Positions 7,292 to 15,702 of a stretch of DNA of 64,000 nucleotides are shown here, piece after piece. A program made the translations under genes and the position numbers. Below the pieces are notes generated by a model that worked only from the letters and a program-made list of their open reading frames with translations, ran no database searches and was not told where the DNA came from. The DNA is from UBA2256 sp964531105 (GTDB taxonomy: Bacteria; Spirochaetota; Spirochaetia; Treponematales; Rectinemataceae): the NCBI GenBank assembly GCA_964531105.1, contig CAZHFN010000005.1, forward strand, positions 1 to 64,000. Direction: 5' to 3'. Within the stretch, counting starts at the first letter, position 1; each line of letters begins with the position of its first letter.

Positions 7292-8068
7292 ATGGAGACA
7301 ATGCAAAGCGATGCCCATCTCCACTTGCTTGATCTTGCGCACAAAGAGCCTGATTTCCTAAGCCTGTTGGTCGGCGAAGACTGGCGTGGAGCTGCTGTGT
7401 GCCATGACAGAGAAGAGTTCGAAGCCTCAGAAAACTATTTATCAGCGCTAAAGGGCAGTATTCTGGGTTTTGGAATACACCCCCAGGGTCTGCGTACCGA
7501 TACCCAGGATTACCTAGCTGATCTTGTCCAAAATCGACGTATAGCCTTCATAGGTGAGGCTGGGTTTGAGTTTTTCGGAGACAGGCCGGAGTGGATCAGA
7601 AATGGAAAAAACCTGGAGGATCAAGGCCGCATATTTGAATTCCAGCTTGCCCTGGCAGTAGAATCCGGCCTGCCCCTCCTCATCCACTCCCGCAAGGCTA
7701 CCGATATTCTCCTGGCCTATGCTCCAGAGCTGAGGCGACTGCGCTCTCTGGTTTTCCACGGCTGGCCGGGCCGAATCCATGATGCGAAGGCCTTTCTGGA
7801 AAAGGGAATCAATGCATACTTTTCTTTTGGCACCCCCCTTCTCAGGCAGGCCGCTCATGGTCTTGAATCCTGCAAAGCCCTCCCTGAAGATAGGCTTCTC
7901 TCTGAAACAGATGCACCCTGGCAGCCGCCCCGGGGCAGCGAATGGACAAGGACTGCTCATTTGGATGAGATTGTAAAAATCATGGCAGGTACCAGAAAAA
8001 TCGAAATTCTTGAGATGGAAATGTTGCTTAGAAGAAATTTTATAAACGCCTACGGACTGGAGAGATAG
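7292..8068 (+). CDS. TatD-family metal-dependent hydrolase
   Basis: 258 residues with the TatD metal ligands: DAHLH near the N-terminus, GEAGFEF, LLIHSRKA, FHGWPG and SETDAPW. TatD enzymes are cytosolic 3'-5' DNases/RNases or related amidohydrolases. The start is uncertain: a TTG at 7265 lies upstream of the GGGAGG (7273-7278) and is rejected, leaving ATG 7292 or 7301. A tcdA-like gene follows after 2 nt, so the two are an operon. Confidence 0.85.
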   Translation: METMQSDAHLHLLDLAHKEPDFLSLLVGEDWRGAAVCHDREEFEASENYLSALKGSILGFGIHPQGLRTDTQDYLADLVQNRRIAFIGEAGFEFFGDRPEWIRNGKNLEDQGRIFEFQLALAVESGLPLLIHSRKATDILLAYAPELRRLRSLVFHGWPGRIHDAKAFLEKGINAYFSFGTPLLRQAAHGLESCKALPEDRLLSETDAPWQPPRGSEWTRTAHLDEIVKIMAGTRKIEILEMEMLLRRNFINAYGLER

Positions 8069-8070
8069 AC

Positions 8071-8670
8071 ATGGTGATGTCCCAAGGATTCAGGAGCCGG
8101 ACGGCTATTCTGCTAGGCGACGAAGGCATGGATGCCTTGAACAAGGCTAGCGTGGCTATTTACGGCTTGGGCGGCGTGGGGGCTGCTTGCGCGATGGATC
8201 TCGTGAGGGCGGGAGTAGGCCGTCTCTACGTGGTGGATTTTGACCGCGTAGAGAAGAGCAACCTCAACAGGCTCTACTTTGGATATCGAGAGAGCATAGG
8301 CCAGGCCAAGACGGAAGTATTCAGCCGTTTCGCTAGGGAAATAAATCCTTCAGTTTCCGTGATTGAGCGCCGCATTTTCTTTTCCGGCGATGATGCCCAG
8401 GAAATTATTGACCCAGCAAGCGCATACCATGCCGACTGCGTGGATTCNNNNNNNNNNNNNNNNNNNNNNNNNNNNNNNNNNNNNNNNNNNNNNNNNNNNN
8501 NNNNNNNNNNNNNNNNNNNNNNNNNNNNNNNNNNNNNNNNNNNNNNNAGGTTGACTCAAGGATCGAGTCCCTTCGTTCCCCAGGCGGCGGGGCATATTAT
8601 GGCTGCGTGGATTGTACGGCGGATTGTCGCGGACGCTAAAATGGCCGTCCAAGACAAGTCTGCACCTTAA
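8071..8670 (+). CDS. tcdA: TcdA-like tRNA threonylcarbamoyladenosine dehydratase, interrupted by a gap
   Basis: ThiF/E1-like ATP-binding fold: GLGGVGAACAMDLVRAGVG, then VVDFDRVEKSNLNRL. The C-terminal part GSSPFVPQAAGHIMAAWIVRR matches the end of TcdA/YgdL, which cyclises t6A37 in tRNA to ct6A. A 100-N gap (8448-8547) removes the middle. Only about 165 residues are readable against about 265 for the family, so roughly 300 bp may really be missing. No flanking duplicate is seen here, unlike the other two gaps. The reading frame across the Ns is coincidental. Confidence 0.8.
   Translation: MVMSQGFRSRTAILLGDEGMDALNKASVAIYGLGGVGAACAMDLVRAGVGRLYVVDFDRVEKSNLNRLYFGYRESIGQAKTEVFSRFAREINPSVSVIERRIFFSGDDAQEIIDPASAYHADCVDXXXXXXXXXXXXXXXXXXXXXXXXXXXXXXXXXXRLTQGSSPFVPQAAGHIMAAWIVRRIVADAKMAVQDKSAP
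8448..8547. other. Assembly gap, 100 N, size unknown
   Basis: Exactly 100 Ns, the usual placeholder. The flanks do not overlap each other, so real sequence is missing inside the tcdA-like gene. Confidence 0.99.
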
Positions 8671-8707
8671 TCAACCGTCGTGATATACTCGGGGTGCTGG
8701 AGGAAGC

Positions 8708-9148
8708 ATGGAAGAAAACATCGAGGCTTTCTGGGCGAATTTTGAGAAGGAGACGGGAGAAAAAGTCATAGCCCGGACCATGGCTCAACGCTTCAGTACT
8801 CCGAAAGACAGGGGTGATTGGGGGCTCCTGGTCTTATCCCCTACGGGCCTTAGGTTTCGTCAGACTCCGGGACAGAACTGGTTTTCTTCACTCTTCAAGG
8901 CTTCATCGGCTTCTGTAAGCATAGATGGAAACGAAGACATCTTCATCCCCTTCGCATCTATGCTGTTGGTAGAAACCCCTCCCAAAAAAATTCTGGATTT
9001 CCTCTTTGGAACGCCCTTTTCTTCCTTCGATGTCCACTATGAAAAACCTGAGGGAAAGAGAATTCTGAGATTTGCGGTAGATCCCAAAAGCGATTTTCTT
9101 GCCACGCTGAAAAATAAGATCGGTGGCCAAGGATCAAGCCGGGGTTGA
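8708..9148 (+). CDS. Conserved-looking hypothetical protein
   Basis: 146 residues, soluble, no signal peptide or transmembrane segment. I do not recognise a domain. The sequence is mixed alpha/beta with a central basic/aromatic part (FRQTPGQNWFSSLFK) and could be a small PH-like or SRPBCC-like fold, but nothing proves that. GGAGGA precedes the ATG. It lies between tcdA and an HD-domain gene on the same strand. Confidence 0.65.
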   Translation: MEENIEAFWANFEKETGEKVIARTMAQRFSTPKDRGDWGLLVLSPTGLRFRQTPGQNWFSSLFKASSASVSIDGNEDIFIPFASMLLVETPPKKILDFLFGTPFSSFDVHYEKPEGKRILRFAVDPKSDFLATLKNKIGGQGSSRG

Positions 9149-9184
9149 TTGCCCTTTTTCCCCCGGGCACGTATCTTTCTATGG

Positions 9185-10291
9185 ATGACCGAAGCAGCTA
9201 AAGCCATTGCGGCGGCCCGAATCCCTTTCAGGGAGTTCGGTATCACCGCGGTGGATTCATATTGTGGATTCTCCCCCTCCAACTATCCCCATTTCTATCT
9301 CGTACAAGGAAGCATTGTCGATCTAGCCAGGGTTTTCGAATCCCTGGAATATCCCTCCCTGCCCTATGCCGATGCAAGTGTCGAACTACTTGCCGATTCC
9401 GGGGCGTTTCGATTTCTCTGCACAGACAGCCTGGAGCGCCCGAGGCTTGGTTGCCTGGCCCTTACAGACTTTCGACGAGATCCCCAAGACGGGCGGTATT
9501 ACGATCCCAGGGGAGTATATTCAGACTTGAGGCATGGGATTTTCGATCCGGAAGGCGAGTACGGGGAGAACTTGCTTTTCGAAACAAGCCTTTTTCTTTC
9601 CCGTCTCGGTATCAAGGATGCATCCAGCCTTGTAAAACCTGGGCTCCCTTCATCTCTCTCCCGCCTGTGGCAAAAAGACCTTCTCAGCCTCATCCTCCAA
9701 GGGCCGCACTCAGCCGCAGCCCTGGAGTACCTTCGAGATTGCGGATTTGTGGAAAAATTTTGGCCAGACCTCGCTGCTCTGGTACAAGTGGATCACGCCA
9801 AGGATTGTCACCCCGAAGGCGGCGGCTGGTCCCATACCATGGAAGCTCTGGGCCACAGAAAGAGCAGGGATCTGCGCCTTTCACTGGCCATACTTCTGCA
9901 TGACATCGGCAAAGCCCGATCGGCGGCCCGGGAGGGCCGCCGCTTCGACAAACATGCCGAAATAGGGGCAACCCTGGCTGCGAGGTTCCTGCGCGGTTTA
10001 GGCTTCGATGAGACAATTACAGGAGACGTATCGTTCATGATCCGCTGGCACATGATGCCCGCCGCCCTTCCCCGTATTCCCATAGCTTCGGTACAGGATA
10101 TTGTCTTCGACAGGCGATTTCCTCTTCTTCTGGAGCTTTTCCGCTGCGATGAGTTTTCCTCTTTTAAGGGGCCTGACCTGTATTACGCCGCCTGCGCGGC
10201 CTATAAAACCTTCATGAAGTACGAGAAAAATCCCTTCAGGGAAAGAGACGGCAGAAAGAAAACTAGAGCCCCCTCGGCCCAACTTCCCTAA
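9185..10291 (+). CDS. HD-domain protein with degenerate nucleotidyltransferase-like N-terminus
   Basis: 368 residues from ATG 9185 (an upstream TTG at 9149 is possible; no clear ribosome-binding site for either). The C-terminal half is an HD phosphohydrolase domain: SHTMEAL, then LLHDIGKA, then DKHAEIGA. The N-terminal half resembles the tRNA nucleotidyltransferase/poly(A) polymerase head in order (LTDFRRDP, YYDPRGVYSDLRHG), but I do not see the catalytic GGxVRD or DxD, so it is probably not a CCA-adding enzyme. A repurposed HD nucleotide or RNA 3'-end phosphatase is possible (inference). Confidence 0.7.
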   Translation: MTEAAKAIAAARIPFREFGITAVDSYCGFSPSNYPHFYLVQGSIVDLARVFESLEYPSLPYADASVELLADSGAFRFLCTDSLERPRLGCLALTDFRRDPQDGRYYDPRGVYSDLRHGIFDPEGEYGENLLFETSLFLSRLGIKDASSLVKPGLPSSLSRLWQKDLLSLILQGPHSAAALEYLRDCGFVEKFWPDLAALVQVDHAKDCHPEGGGWSHTMEALGHRKSRDLRLSLAILLHDIGKARSAAREGRRFDKHAEIGATLAARFLRGLGFDETITGDVSFMIRWHMMPAALPRIPIASVQDIVFDRRFPLLLELFRCDEFSSFKGPDLYYAACAAYKTFMKYEKNPFRERDGRKKTRAPSAQLP

Positions 10292-10297
10292 TCAGTC

Positions 10298-10531
10298 TCA
10301 CTTTACGGGGCTTTTTGCGCTCCGAGCCTTATAATCCTCCACCAAAGCCAGAGCATCGGCTTCATCCTCGTCGGCAACTACGACACTCACTCCGCGGATA
10401 TCCATGACAAACATAGGATTCATGTTGAGCATCGAGTTGGACATCAGCGTACCCTCCAAGCCAGCTGACTTCAGCAGGCTCTGCACCACCATTGCCTCAT
10501 CCTGGAATGTGGAAGTGAAAACAGTCTTCAT
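10298..10531 (-). CDS. DUF2007-type small protein
   Basis: 77 residues. The pattern KTVFTSTFQDEAMVVQSLLKSAGL followed by VVVADEDEADALALVED is the DUF2007 fold (PII-like ferredoxin-type, putative signal transduction). Its ATG overlaps the stop of the peptidase gene upstream by 4 bp, so the two are co-translated. Confidence 0.8.
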   Translation of the reverse strand: MKTVFTSTFQDEAMVVQSLLKSAGLEGTLMSNSMLNMNPMFVMDIRGVSVVVADEDEADALALVEDYKARSAKSPVK

Positions 10532-12101
10532 GGGCGGCTCCTTGCGTTCTCGATTGCCTTCAGGCTCTTATCCAGGGGGGATCCCAGCCTTCTGGCGCTC
10601 TTATCCATAACCAGCCAGTCTTCCTCGATCCTCATTCCGCCGCTATTTTTCCATGCGCGGAGTTGGTCGTAATCGATGAAGGATGCATGGAGGGATTCAG
10701 CCTCCCATTTATTTATAAGCGCTGGAATAAAATATATGCCTGGCTCAACGGAGTGGACCATTCCGGGCTTGAGGGGCTTGGCCAGGCGCAGGGCTGAAAG
10801 ACCAAACTGCGAGCTTCTAGGCTGGCTTGAGTAACCCACCCTGTCCTCGCCCAGGAGTTCCATATCGTGAACATCCAAGCCAATCATATGGCCAATTCCA
10901 TGGGGAAAGAAAAGCGCATGCGCTCCCTCTTCCACTGCCTCCTCGGGGTCTCCTTTTATAATCCCCAATTCCTTCAAGCCACGGCTAAGATCAAGACAGG
11001 CCGTCCTGTGGACGAGAGAAAAAGGCACATCAGGCTTTATAACCGCAGCGGCACCTTCGAAAACCCTTAAAAGCAGTGAATAGATATCCGCTTGCCTGGG
11101 GCTGAACGAAGGCCCAACGGGAAATGTAGTGGTGAGGTCGCCTGCGTAGCCTGATTGGACTTCAGCCCCGGCATCCAGAAGAAACATCGATTTTTCGTCG
11201 CATATAGCCTTACTGACATGATTATGGAGTACTTCGCCGCTCAACGTAGCGATACAGGGAAAACTGAGGGAGCAGCCTCTTCGCTCTGCCTCGTGGCGCA
11301 CCCAGGCCGCGGCTTCTGCCTCGGTCCATCCGGGCTTCAAAGCGCTCATAAGGCTTTTGTGCATAAGCACGGTGAGGTCCACGGCCTTTTCAATCTCCGC
11401 AATTTCCCGGGTTTCCTTGATTTCCCTCATGGCGATAATCGAACTGACCAGAGCATCATTTTTAGCTTCATTTAGGACTTTTCGAGGTATATCAAGAAGC
11501 CCTTCCAGTCTATCCTGGGTTTCGGATCTGCAACTGGGCGGAATGTGGAGATTTTCTATAGATCCTGAAGATGGTCTTTTTTTAAGGAGAGTATTCAGGG
11601 TTGAACCCAGCCGGGAGATCGGCAGGCTTTTCCAGGCTCCCGTGGCGGCGGCCATCTCTTCCAAAGAGGGACGCGGCCCCGTCCAGATAAGATCATCCAT
11701 GGAAAGGTCTTCGCCGAACAGCCAGGTTTCTCCGCCTTGAATATCTACAAGAGCCACCATGTCGGGCTCATNNNNNNNNNNNNNNNNNNNNNNNNNNNNN
11801 NNNNNNNNNNNNNNNNNNNNNNNNNNNNNNNNNNNNNNNNNNNNNNNNNNNNNNNNNNNNNNNNNNNNNNNAACAGCCAGGTTTCTCCGCCTTGAATATC
11901 TACAAGAGCCACCATGTCGGGCTCATTCAGACCGATATAGTAAAGCCAATTGGAGTCCTGCCTGAAAGGATAGCAGTTAGCTTTGTAATTTATTGGGCTC
12001 TGTGAGTGGGCGGCTAAAAGCACGAATCCGTGCTCTCCTCTAGCCCTCATCAGCGCACAGAGTCTTTGCCTTCGTTCAATATAAACCGGGGTTTCAAACA
12101 T
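10528..12101 (-). CDS. pepP: Xaa-Pro aminopeptidase (M24B), split only by a false assembly gap
   Basis: Removing the 100 Ns and one copy of the flanking 55-bp duplicate joins both halves exactly in frame to 472 residues, the normal length. The N-terminal domain (MFETPVYIERRQRLCALM) is of the aminopeptidase P type. The five metal ligands of the pita-bread fold are visible: LLDAGAE and GDLTTTFP (Asp), HGIGHMIGLDVHD (His), VEPGIYF (Glu) and GMRIEED (Glu). It releases N-terminal residues ahead of proline. The ATG at 12101 has no Shine-Dalgarno site; a promoter lies with its -10 box 6 nt upstream, so the mRNA is probably leaderless. Confidence 0.9.
11717..11926. other. False gap: 100 N between two identical 55-bp flanks
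   Basis: Bases 11717-11771 and 11872-11926 are identical over 55 nt, and Ns fill 11772-11871. Deleting 155 nt restores one open pepP frame. A 55-nt overlap equals a typical de Bruijn k-mer size, so the two contigs abut. Confidence 0.95.
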
Positions 12102-12107
12102 GGGCCC

Positions 12108-12136
12108 ATACTATGCCCATGGGAGGACCTGGTCAA
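12108..12136 (-). promoter_or_regulatory. pepP promoter (leaderless type)
   Basis: Minus strand TTGACC (12136-12131), 17 nt, TAGTAT (12113-12108), then 6 nt to the ATG at 12101. Confidence 0.7.
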
Positions 12137-12245
12137 CAAAGAATAAAGCGCTGATTGTCTTGAGTAAGTGACACTCTCTATTACAAAGCGAAATACTTTC
12201 CAACAGTAAATGGATAAAACCTGCGCATAGGATATGGTAAAGGCG

Positions 12246-12557
12246 ATGGATTATATCCGTGAATGCCTGGCTCTCAACCTGCGGATGCGCAGGGCTTACC
12301 ATCATTTATCCCAGGAAGGGCTTGCTGAACGAGCAGGCCTGGCGTCCGGCTTTATCGCCAACCTGGAGACCGGCAGAAGCTGGGTTTCTCCCAAATCCCT
12401 GGCCAAGCTGGGCAAAGCGCTCAACGTTGAACACTGGAAACTTCTGCAGGACCCGCGGGTAGATCAGCAAGGGTATACTACCGAAGAACTTTCCATGCTC
12501 TGGGACAAGGCCAAGGCCGATTTTTTCAATGGCCTGATGGGTCCCGAGCGTTCATAA
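12246..12557 (+). CDS. XRE-family helix-turn-helix regulator
   Basis: 103 residues. A Cro/CI helix-turn-helix is clear: LSQEGLAERAGLASGFIANLETGRSWVS. The C-terminal 40 residues carry no known domain. The ATG at 12246 is preferred over 12234 because a TAGGAT -10-like box at 12228-12233 directly abuts the first ATG, and AAAGG precedes the second. It overlaps the convergent MFS gene end by 6 bp. Confidence 0.85.
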   Translation: MDYIRECLALNLRMRRAYHHLSQEGLAERAGLASGFIANLETGRSWVSPKSLAKLGKALNVEHWKLLQDPRVDQQGYTTEELSMLWDKAKADFFNGLMGPERS

Positions 12558-13958
12558 TTTCCCAGACTTCAAGACTTCCCTGTATTCTTTTAATTTTTCG
12601 GGTCCCAGTCTGTTGATGAATAGAAATACTACTACTCCCACCACGAGAAGGCCGGCGGGAATCAGGGCGGTATGCAGCCGTATACCCAACTGGGAAAGAT
12701 CGGATCTGGGGTTTTTAGAGAAGGCGGTGAGGCTGTGCACTATCCAAAAGGACAGAGCTTGGACTGCATAGGCTAATCTGCCTGCCAAGGCCCTGAAGCC
12801 GATATACACCCCATCGTCCCTTTTACCCGTCCTGACCACTACCTCATCGATTACATCGGCGAGAGCTGGCGTCATGAGCATCCAGAAACCGCCGAAACCC
12901 AGCCCCCAGACGAACATGGCAGCGACAAAGCTGTAATATCCCCGGACGAACATGAGGGGAATGCAGAACACAGCCAAGCTCGCCGCAGCCAAGGCTAGAA
13001 GGCTTTGGTTGGATGGTATTTTTTTCCTAAGCCCCAGCCAGAGAGGAATTCCCGCAATAGCCCCTAAAAGCATTCCCGCAAAGATGAGTGTCGTGCTTTG
13101 TCCGTCTAAAAGGTAGTCACCTACGTAGTGAATTGAAGCTGTCATGGATATAGTTGCTGACTGATAGAAGAAATACAAAAGGATGAACGCGAGGAAATTG
13201 CGGGAAGACAGGGCTTCTTTGAGTTGTGCGAAAAAAGATGCCCTGGTTTTCCGTTCCGATTCCTGCTGAAGGTAGCGCTCGATCATCTCAGGAGTTTCCC
13301 TGGTGCCGGGGAATAGAAGCACTGCGGCAATGATTCCAGTTCCCGCAAAAATGAGGGCATTCAGCAAGTACGTCGAAGGTTGTCCGTAACGCACGATGAA
13401 GGTTGGTACGACAGCGCCTCCGGCCACTCCGAATACTCCTATCAGGGTTCCGATTCCCGCAGCCTTTGCCCTGAGAGCTTCGGATCTGAACCTGTCTGGA
13501 AACAGTGACTGGTAATTAACTTCCCAGGTGGAATAGAGCGTGTCGTAGACACAAATGGAAACTAGGAGCCAGAGGAATATGAGGCCGCTGGATGCGTTTT
13601 GTGGAACGGCAAAGATGAAGATGAAGGCGATCGCACAACTGAGCGTGCCTATGAAAATCCAAGGGAATCGTCTTCCAAATCCTTTGGCGAGGGATGTAGG
13701 CCTGGACGTGAGGAAGCCGATAAGAGGGTCGTTTACCGCGTTCCAGACCGAATACAAAACCACGGCCAAGGCCACCAGGCCGGCGCCAAGACCCAGTTCT
13801 GTTTCATAAAACTTGAACACGAGAGACGCGAAAGCCCCGGTGAGAAATTCGGCCAAGAATTTGCCCATGCCATAGGAGGCCATAAGAGCAGTCCTCTCCT
13901 CGCGCACCGACTCCGCCCCACTAATAGTCACCACGCCAGCACTGTTCAGTTTCTTCAT
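12552..13958 (-). CDS. GPH/MFS-type sugar:cation symporter
   Basis: 468 residues, about 12 hydrophobic segments. The pattern VWNAVNDPLIGFLTSRPTS after helix 2 is the signature loop of the glycoside-pentoside-hexuronide:cation symporter family (MelB/XylP-like), and GKRDDGVYIGFRAL matches the second-half motif. It imports a sugar, glycoside or organic acid with H+ or Na+. The ATG at 13958 (MKKLNSAG) is chosen over 13967 because a promoter TTGCGC-17-TATTAT ends 7 nt upstream of it, leaving the other ATG inside the -10 region; translation is then leaderless. It is divergent from the M16 gene. Confidence 0.88.
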   Translation of the reverse strand: MKKLNSAGVVTISGAESVREERTALMASYGMGKFLAEFLTGAFASLVFKFYETELGLGAGLVALAVVLYSVWNAVNDPLIGFLTSRPTSLAKGFGRRFPWIFIGTLSCAIAFIFIFAVPQNASSGLIFLWLLVSICVYDTLYSTWEVNYQSLFPDRFRSEALRAKAAGIGTLIGVFGVAGGAVVPTFIVRYGQPSTYLLNALIFAGTGIIAAVLLFPGTRETPEMIERYLQQESERKTRASFFAQLKEALSSRNFLAFILLYFFYQSATISMTASIHYVGDYLLDGQSTTLIFAGMLLGAIAGIPLWLGLRKKIPSNQSLLALAAASLAVFCIPLMFVRGYYSFVAAMFVWGLGFGGFWMLMTPALADVIDEVVVRTGKRDDGVYIGFRALAGRLAYAVQALSFWIVHSLTAFSKNPRSDLSQLGIRLHTALIPAGLLVVGVVVFLFINRLGPEKLKEYREVLKSGKL

Positions 13959-13965
13959 GGAGCCC

Positions 13966-13994
13966 ATAATAGCCCCCGGCAGTCCTCGGCGCAA
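13966..13994 (-). promoter_or_regulatory. MFS promoter (leaderless type)
   Basis: Minus strand TTGCGC (13994-13989), 17 nt, TATTAT (13971-13966), 7 nt to ATG 13958. Confidence 0.65.
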
Positions 13995-14100
13995 GGAAAT
14001 TTAAGCACTGCAGTAAAGAGAATATTCAGGCATTTGAAGGGCCAGGACGCAGCATTGAATGGGTCTGTTCGGCCCCAAATAGCCCTAAACTCTGCAAAGG

Positions 14101-14129
14101 TTGACAGTGCCTTCGGCTTTTTCTACTAT
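14101..14129 (+). promoter_or_regulatory. M16 gene promoter (leaderless type)
   Basis: TTGACA (14101-14106), 17 nt, TACTAT (14124-14129), then 6 nt to ATG 14136. The box match is near-consensus and no ribosome-binding site is present. Confidence 0.75.
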
Positions 14130-14135
14130 CTAAAG

Positions 14136-15677
14136 ATGAAACCGCATCATAAAAGACTTCCTTCCACACCTGCCTCGGTCTCGCTCCTTACTACCGGCAA
14201 GCCTGTTAATCTGCCTAAAAACCTTTTTCAGATAGTATTCATTAGTTGCTTTGTCCTCTTTTTCTTTTCGTCACTTTTTGGCCTAGCTGCCCAAGCCCAG
14301 CCTCAAGGCTATACCCTGGAAAACGGAATGACGGTGATACTTCTGCCTATCGAGAGTGCCGAAAATCTTTCCATGGGCATTGCCTTCAAGGGAGGAGCAG
14401 AGGTTCATACAAGCACCACTGCAGGTATGTTCAACCTCCTGGAACAGGTGCTTTTCAGGGGAAGAGCCTCTGAACCGGGAGAACCTGAACCGGCTGGGGC
14501 TATCGAAGCGCTCGAAGCCTCGGCTTTCGACGGAGGGGCTCAGACCGACCGGTTTTCCTTTGCTTTGAGCCTGTCCCCTGCACTGCTGACCCAGGGAATC
14601 AACACCATGGCTCATTTATTTTCCGGACTGAGAATAGAAACTGCTTTATCGGACTCCAGGGCCTTGGAAACAGCCAAGCTGGCCAGTATAGATCGTCTGG
14701 AAAAAGCAAAGGCTGATCCGGATGTCTTGTTCGAATATGCCATGGCAAAAAAACTGTTTTCCTCGGCACCCTGGAGGTTGGATGCTCTGGGATCGGAAAC
14801 AGTAATCAAGGCGGCGACGGAATCGACGTTAAAATCCTTTGCCGCACGCTGGCTCGTGCCTAATAATGCAGTGCTCATCCTTGCGGGAAATTTTAATCCC
14901 GAAGAAGCAAGAAACCTGGTAGCTACATCGTTTGCATCATGGAAAAAGGCCGAAGACCCGTTGAAGAATCCTCCTCTCGCCCTGCCTAAGCCCGGGGTCA
15001 CGCGGCCGACCCTAATGGTCTACCCCGACCCTTCCCAGCGAAAGGGAAGCGCTGTTCTGGAGATGCGGTATAGGGGTCCGGATGTAGCTTCCGCACGTTC
15101 AGCTGCAGCAGAGGTTTGGGCAGAAATGGCATCCCAGCTCGAATCGAAGCTGTCTAAGGCATTGACCAAGGGGATGCCCAAAGCATCGGAGCCTTCCACT
15201 ATCCAGGCACGTTACCATCTATCCAAAAACGCCTCCTGGTTCTCGGTACAGACGAGTATCATGGTAAGCGGGACTGCAAATCCGGCCGACACTGTTCTGG
15301 CTTTCAAGGAAATAGTGCGGGGTACGGAGATGTACGCCATGAAAACGAACCCTAATTATTTTAGTGCCGATGAATTTAAGGATGCCAAAGTTACGCTGGA
15401 AAAAAATGCAGGTAACACGGATCCTCAGGTAGCTGTGGAACATCTTATGGATGCCTGGGTACTCGGAGGACTTAAGCGGCTGGAGACCGTGGTTAATGCA
15501 CGAAAGGCGGTCACTTCCAAGGATATCGTCGCCTTTGCTGACGAATACTTCATGAAGAATCTGGAAGTAATTGCCATCCGCCTCAATCCCGAGGATTATG
15601 CAGTCAAGAAGAAAAATTTCGATACCTATGGATTCGAACTCATCAGTCCCGGCAACGCTCTCTGGTGGAAAAAATGA
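14136..15677 (+). CDS. Exported M16-like protein lacking the zinc motif
   Basis: 513 residues. A signal sequence is visible (basic start, hydrophobic run VFISCFVLFFFSSLFGL, then AAQAQ). The mature part has the pitrilysin/M16 fold: YTLENGMTVILLP, GMFNLLEQVLFRG, then a second domain with LVPNNAVLILAGNF. The catalytic HxxEH is replaced by NLLEQ, so both zinc histidines are missing, and this is likely a non-catalytic M16 subunit or chaperone. Most M16 pairs have one active and one inactive partner; no active partner is nearby. It sits alone between the divergent MFS and convergent rel genes. The long in-frame region upstream of 14136 lies antisense to the MFS gene and is not coding. Confidence 0.82.
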   Translation: MKPHHKRLPSTPASVSLLTTGKPVNLPKNLFQIVFISCFVLFFFSSLFGLAAQAQPQGYTLENGMTVILLPIESAENLSMGIAFKGGAEVHTSTTAGMFNLLEQVLFRGRASEPGEPEPAGAIEALEASAFDGGAQTDRFSFALSLSPALLTQGINTMAHLFSGLRIETALSDSRALETAKLASIDRLEKAKADPDVLFEYAMAKKLFSSAPWRLDALGSETVIKAATESTLKSFAARWLVPNNAVLILAGNFNPEEARNLVATSFASWKKAEDPLKNPPLALPKPGVTRPTLMVYPDPSQRKGSAVLEMRYRGPDVASARSAAAEVWAEMASQLESKLSKALTKGMPKASEPSTIQARYHLSKNASWFSVQTSIMVSGTANPADTVLAFKEIVRGTEMYAMKTNPNYFSADEFKDAKVTLEKNAGNTDPQVAVEHLMDAWVLGGLKRLETVVNARKAVTSKDIVAFADEYFMKNLEVIAIRLNPEDYAVKKKNFDTYGFELISPGNALWWKK

Positions 15678-15702
15678 TGCTAAAAAAAGGGTATTGAACC
15701 GA

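Noticed and set aside
10528..12101. Split pseudogene of pepP
   Set aside because: The break is an N block with 55-bp duplicate flanks; removal gives one intact 472-residue protein.
12234..12245. Earlier ATG for the XRE gene
   Set aside because: It abuts the TAGGAT -10-like box and would not be in the mRNA.
13599..14135. N-terminal extension of the M16 protein
   Set aside because: It is antisense to the MFS gene, and the promoter at 14101-14129 starts transcription at 14136.
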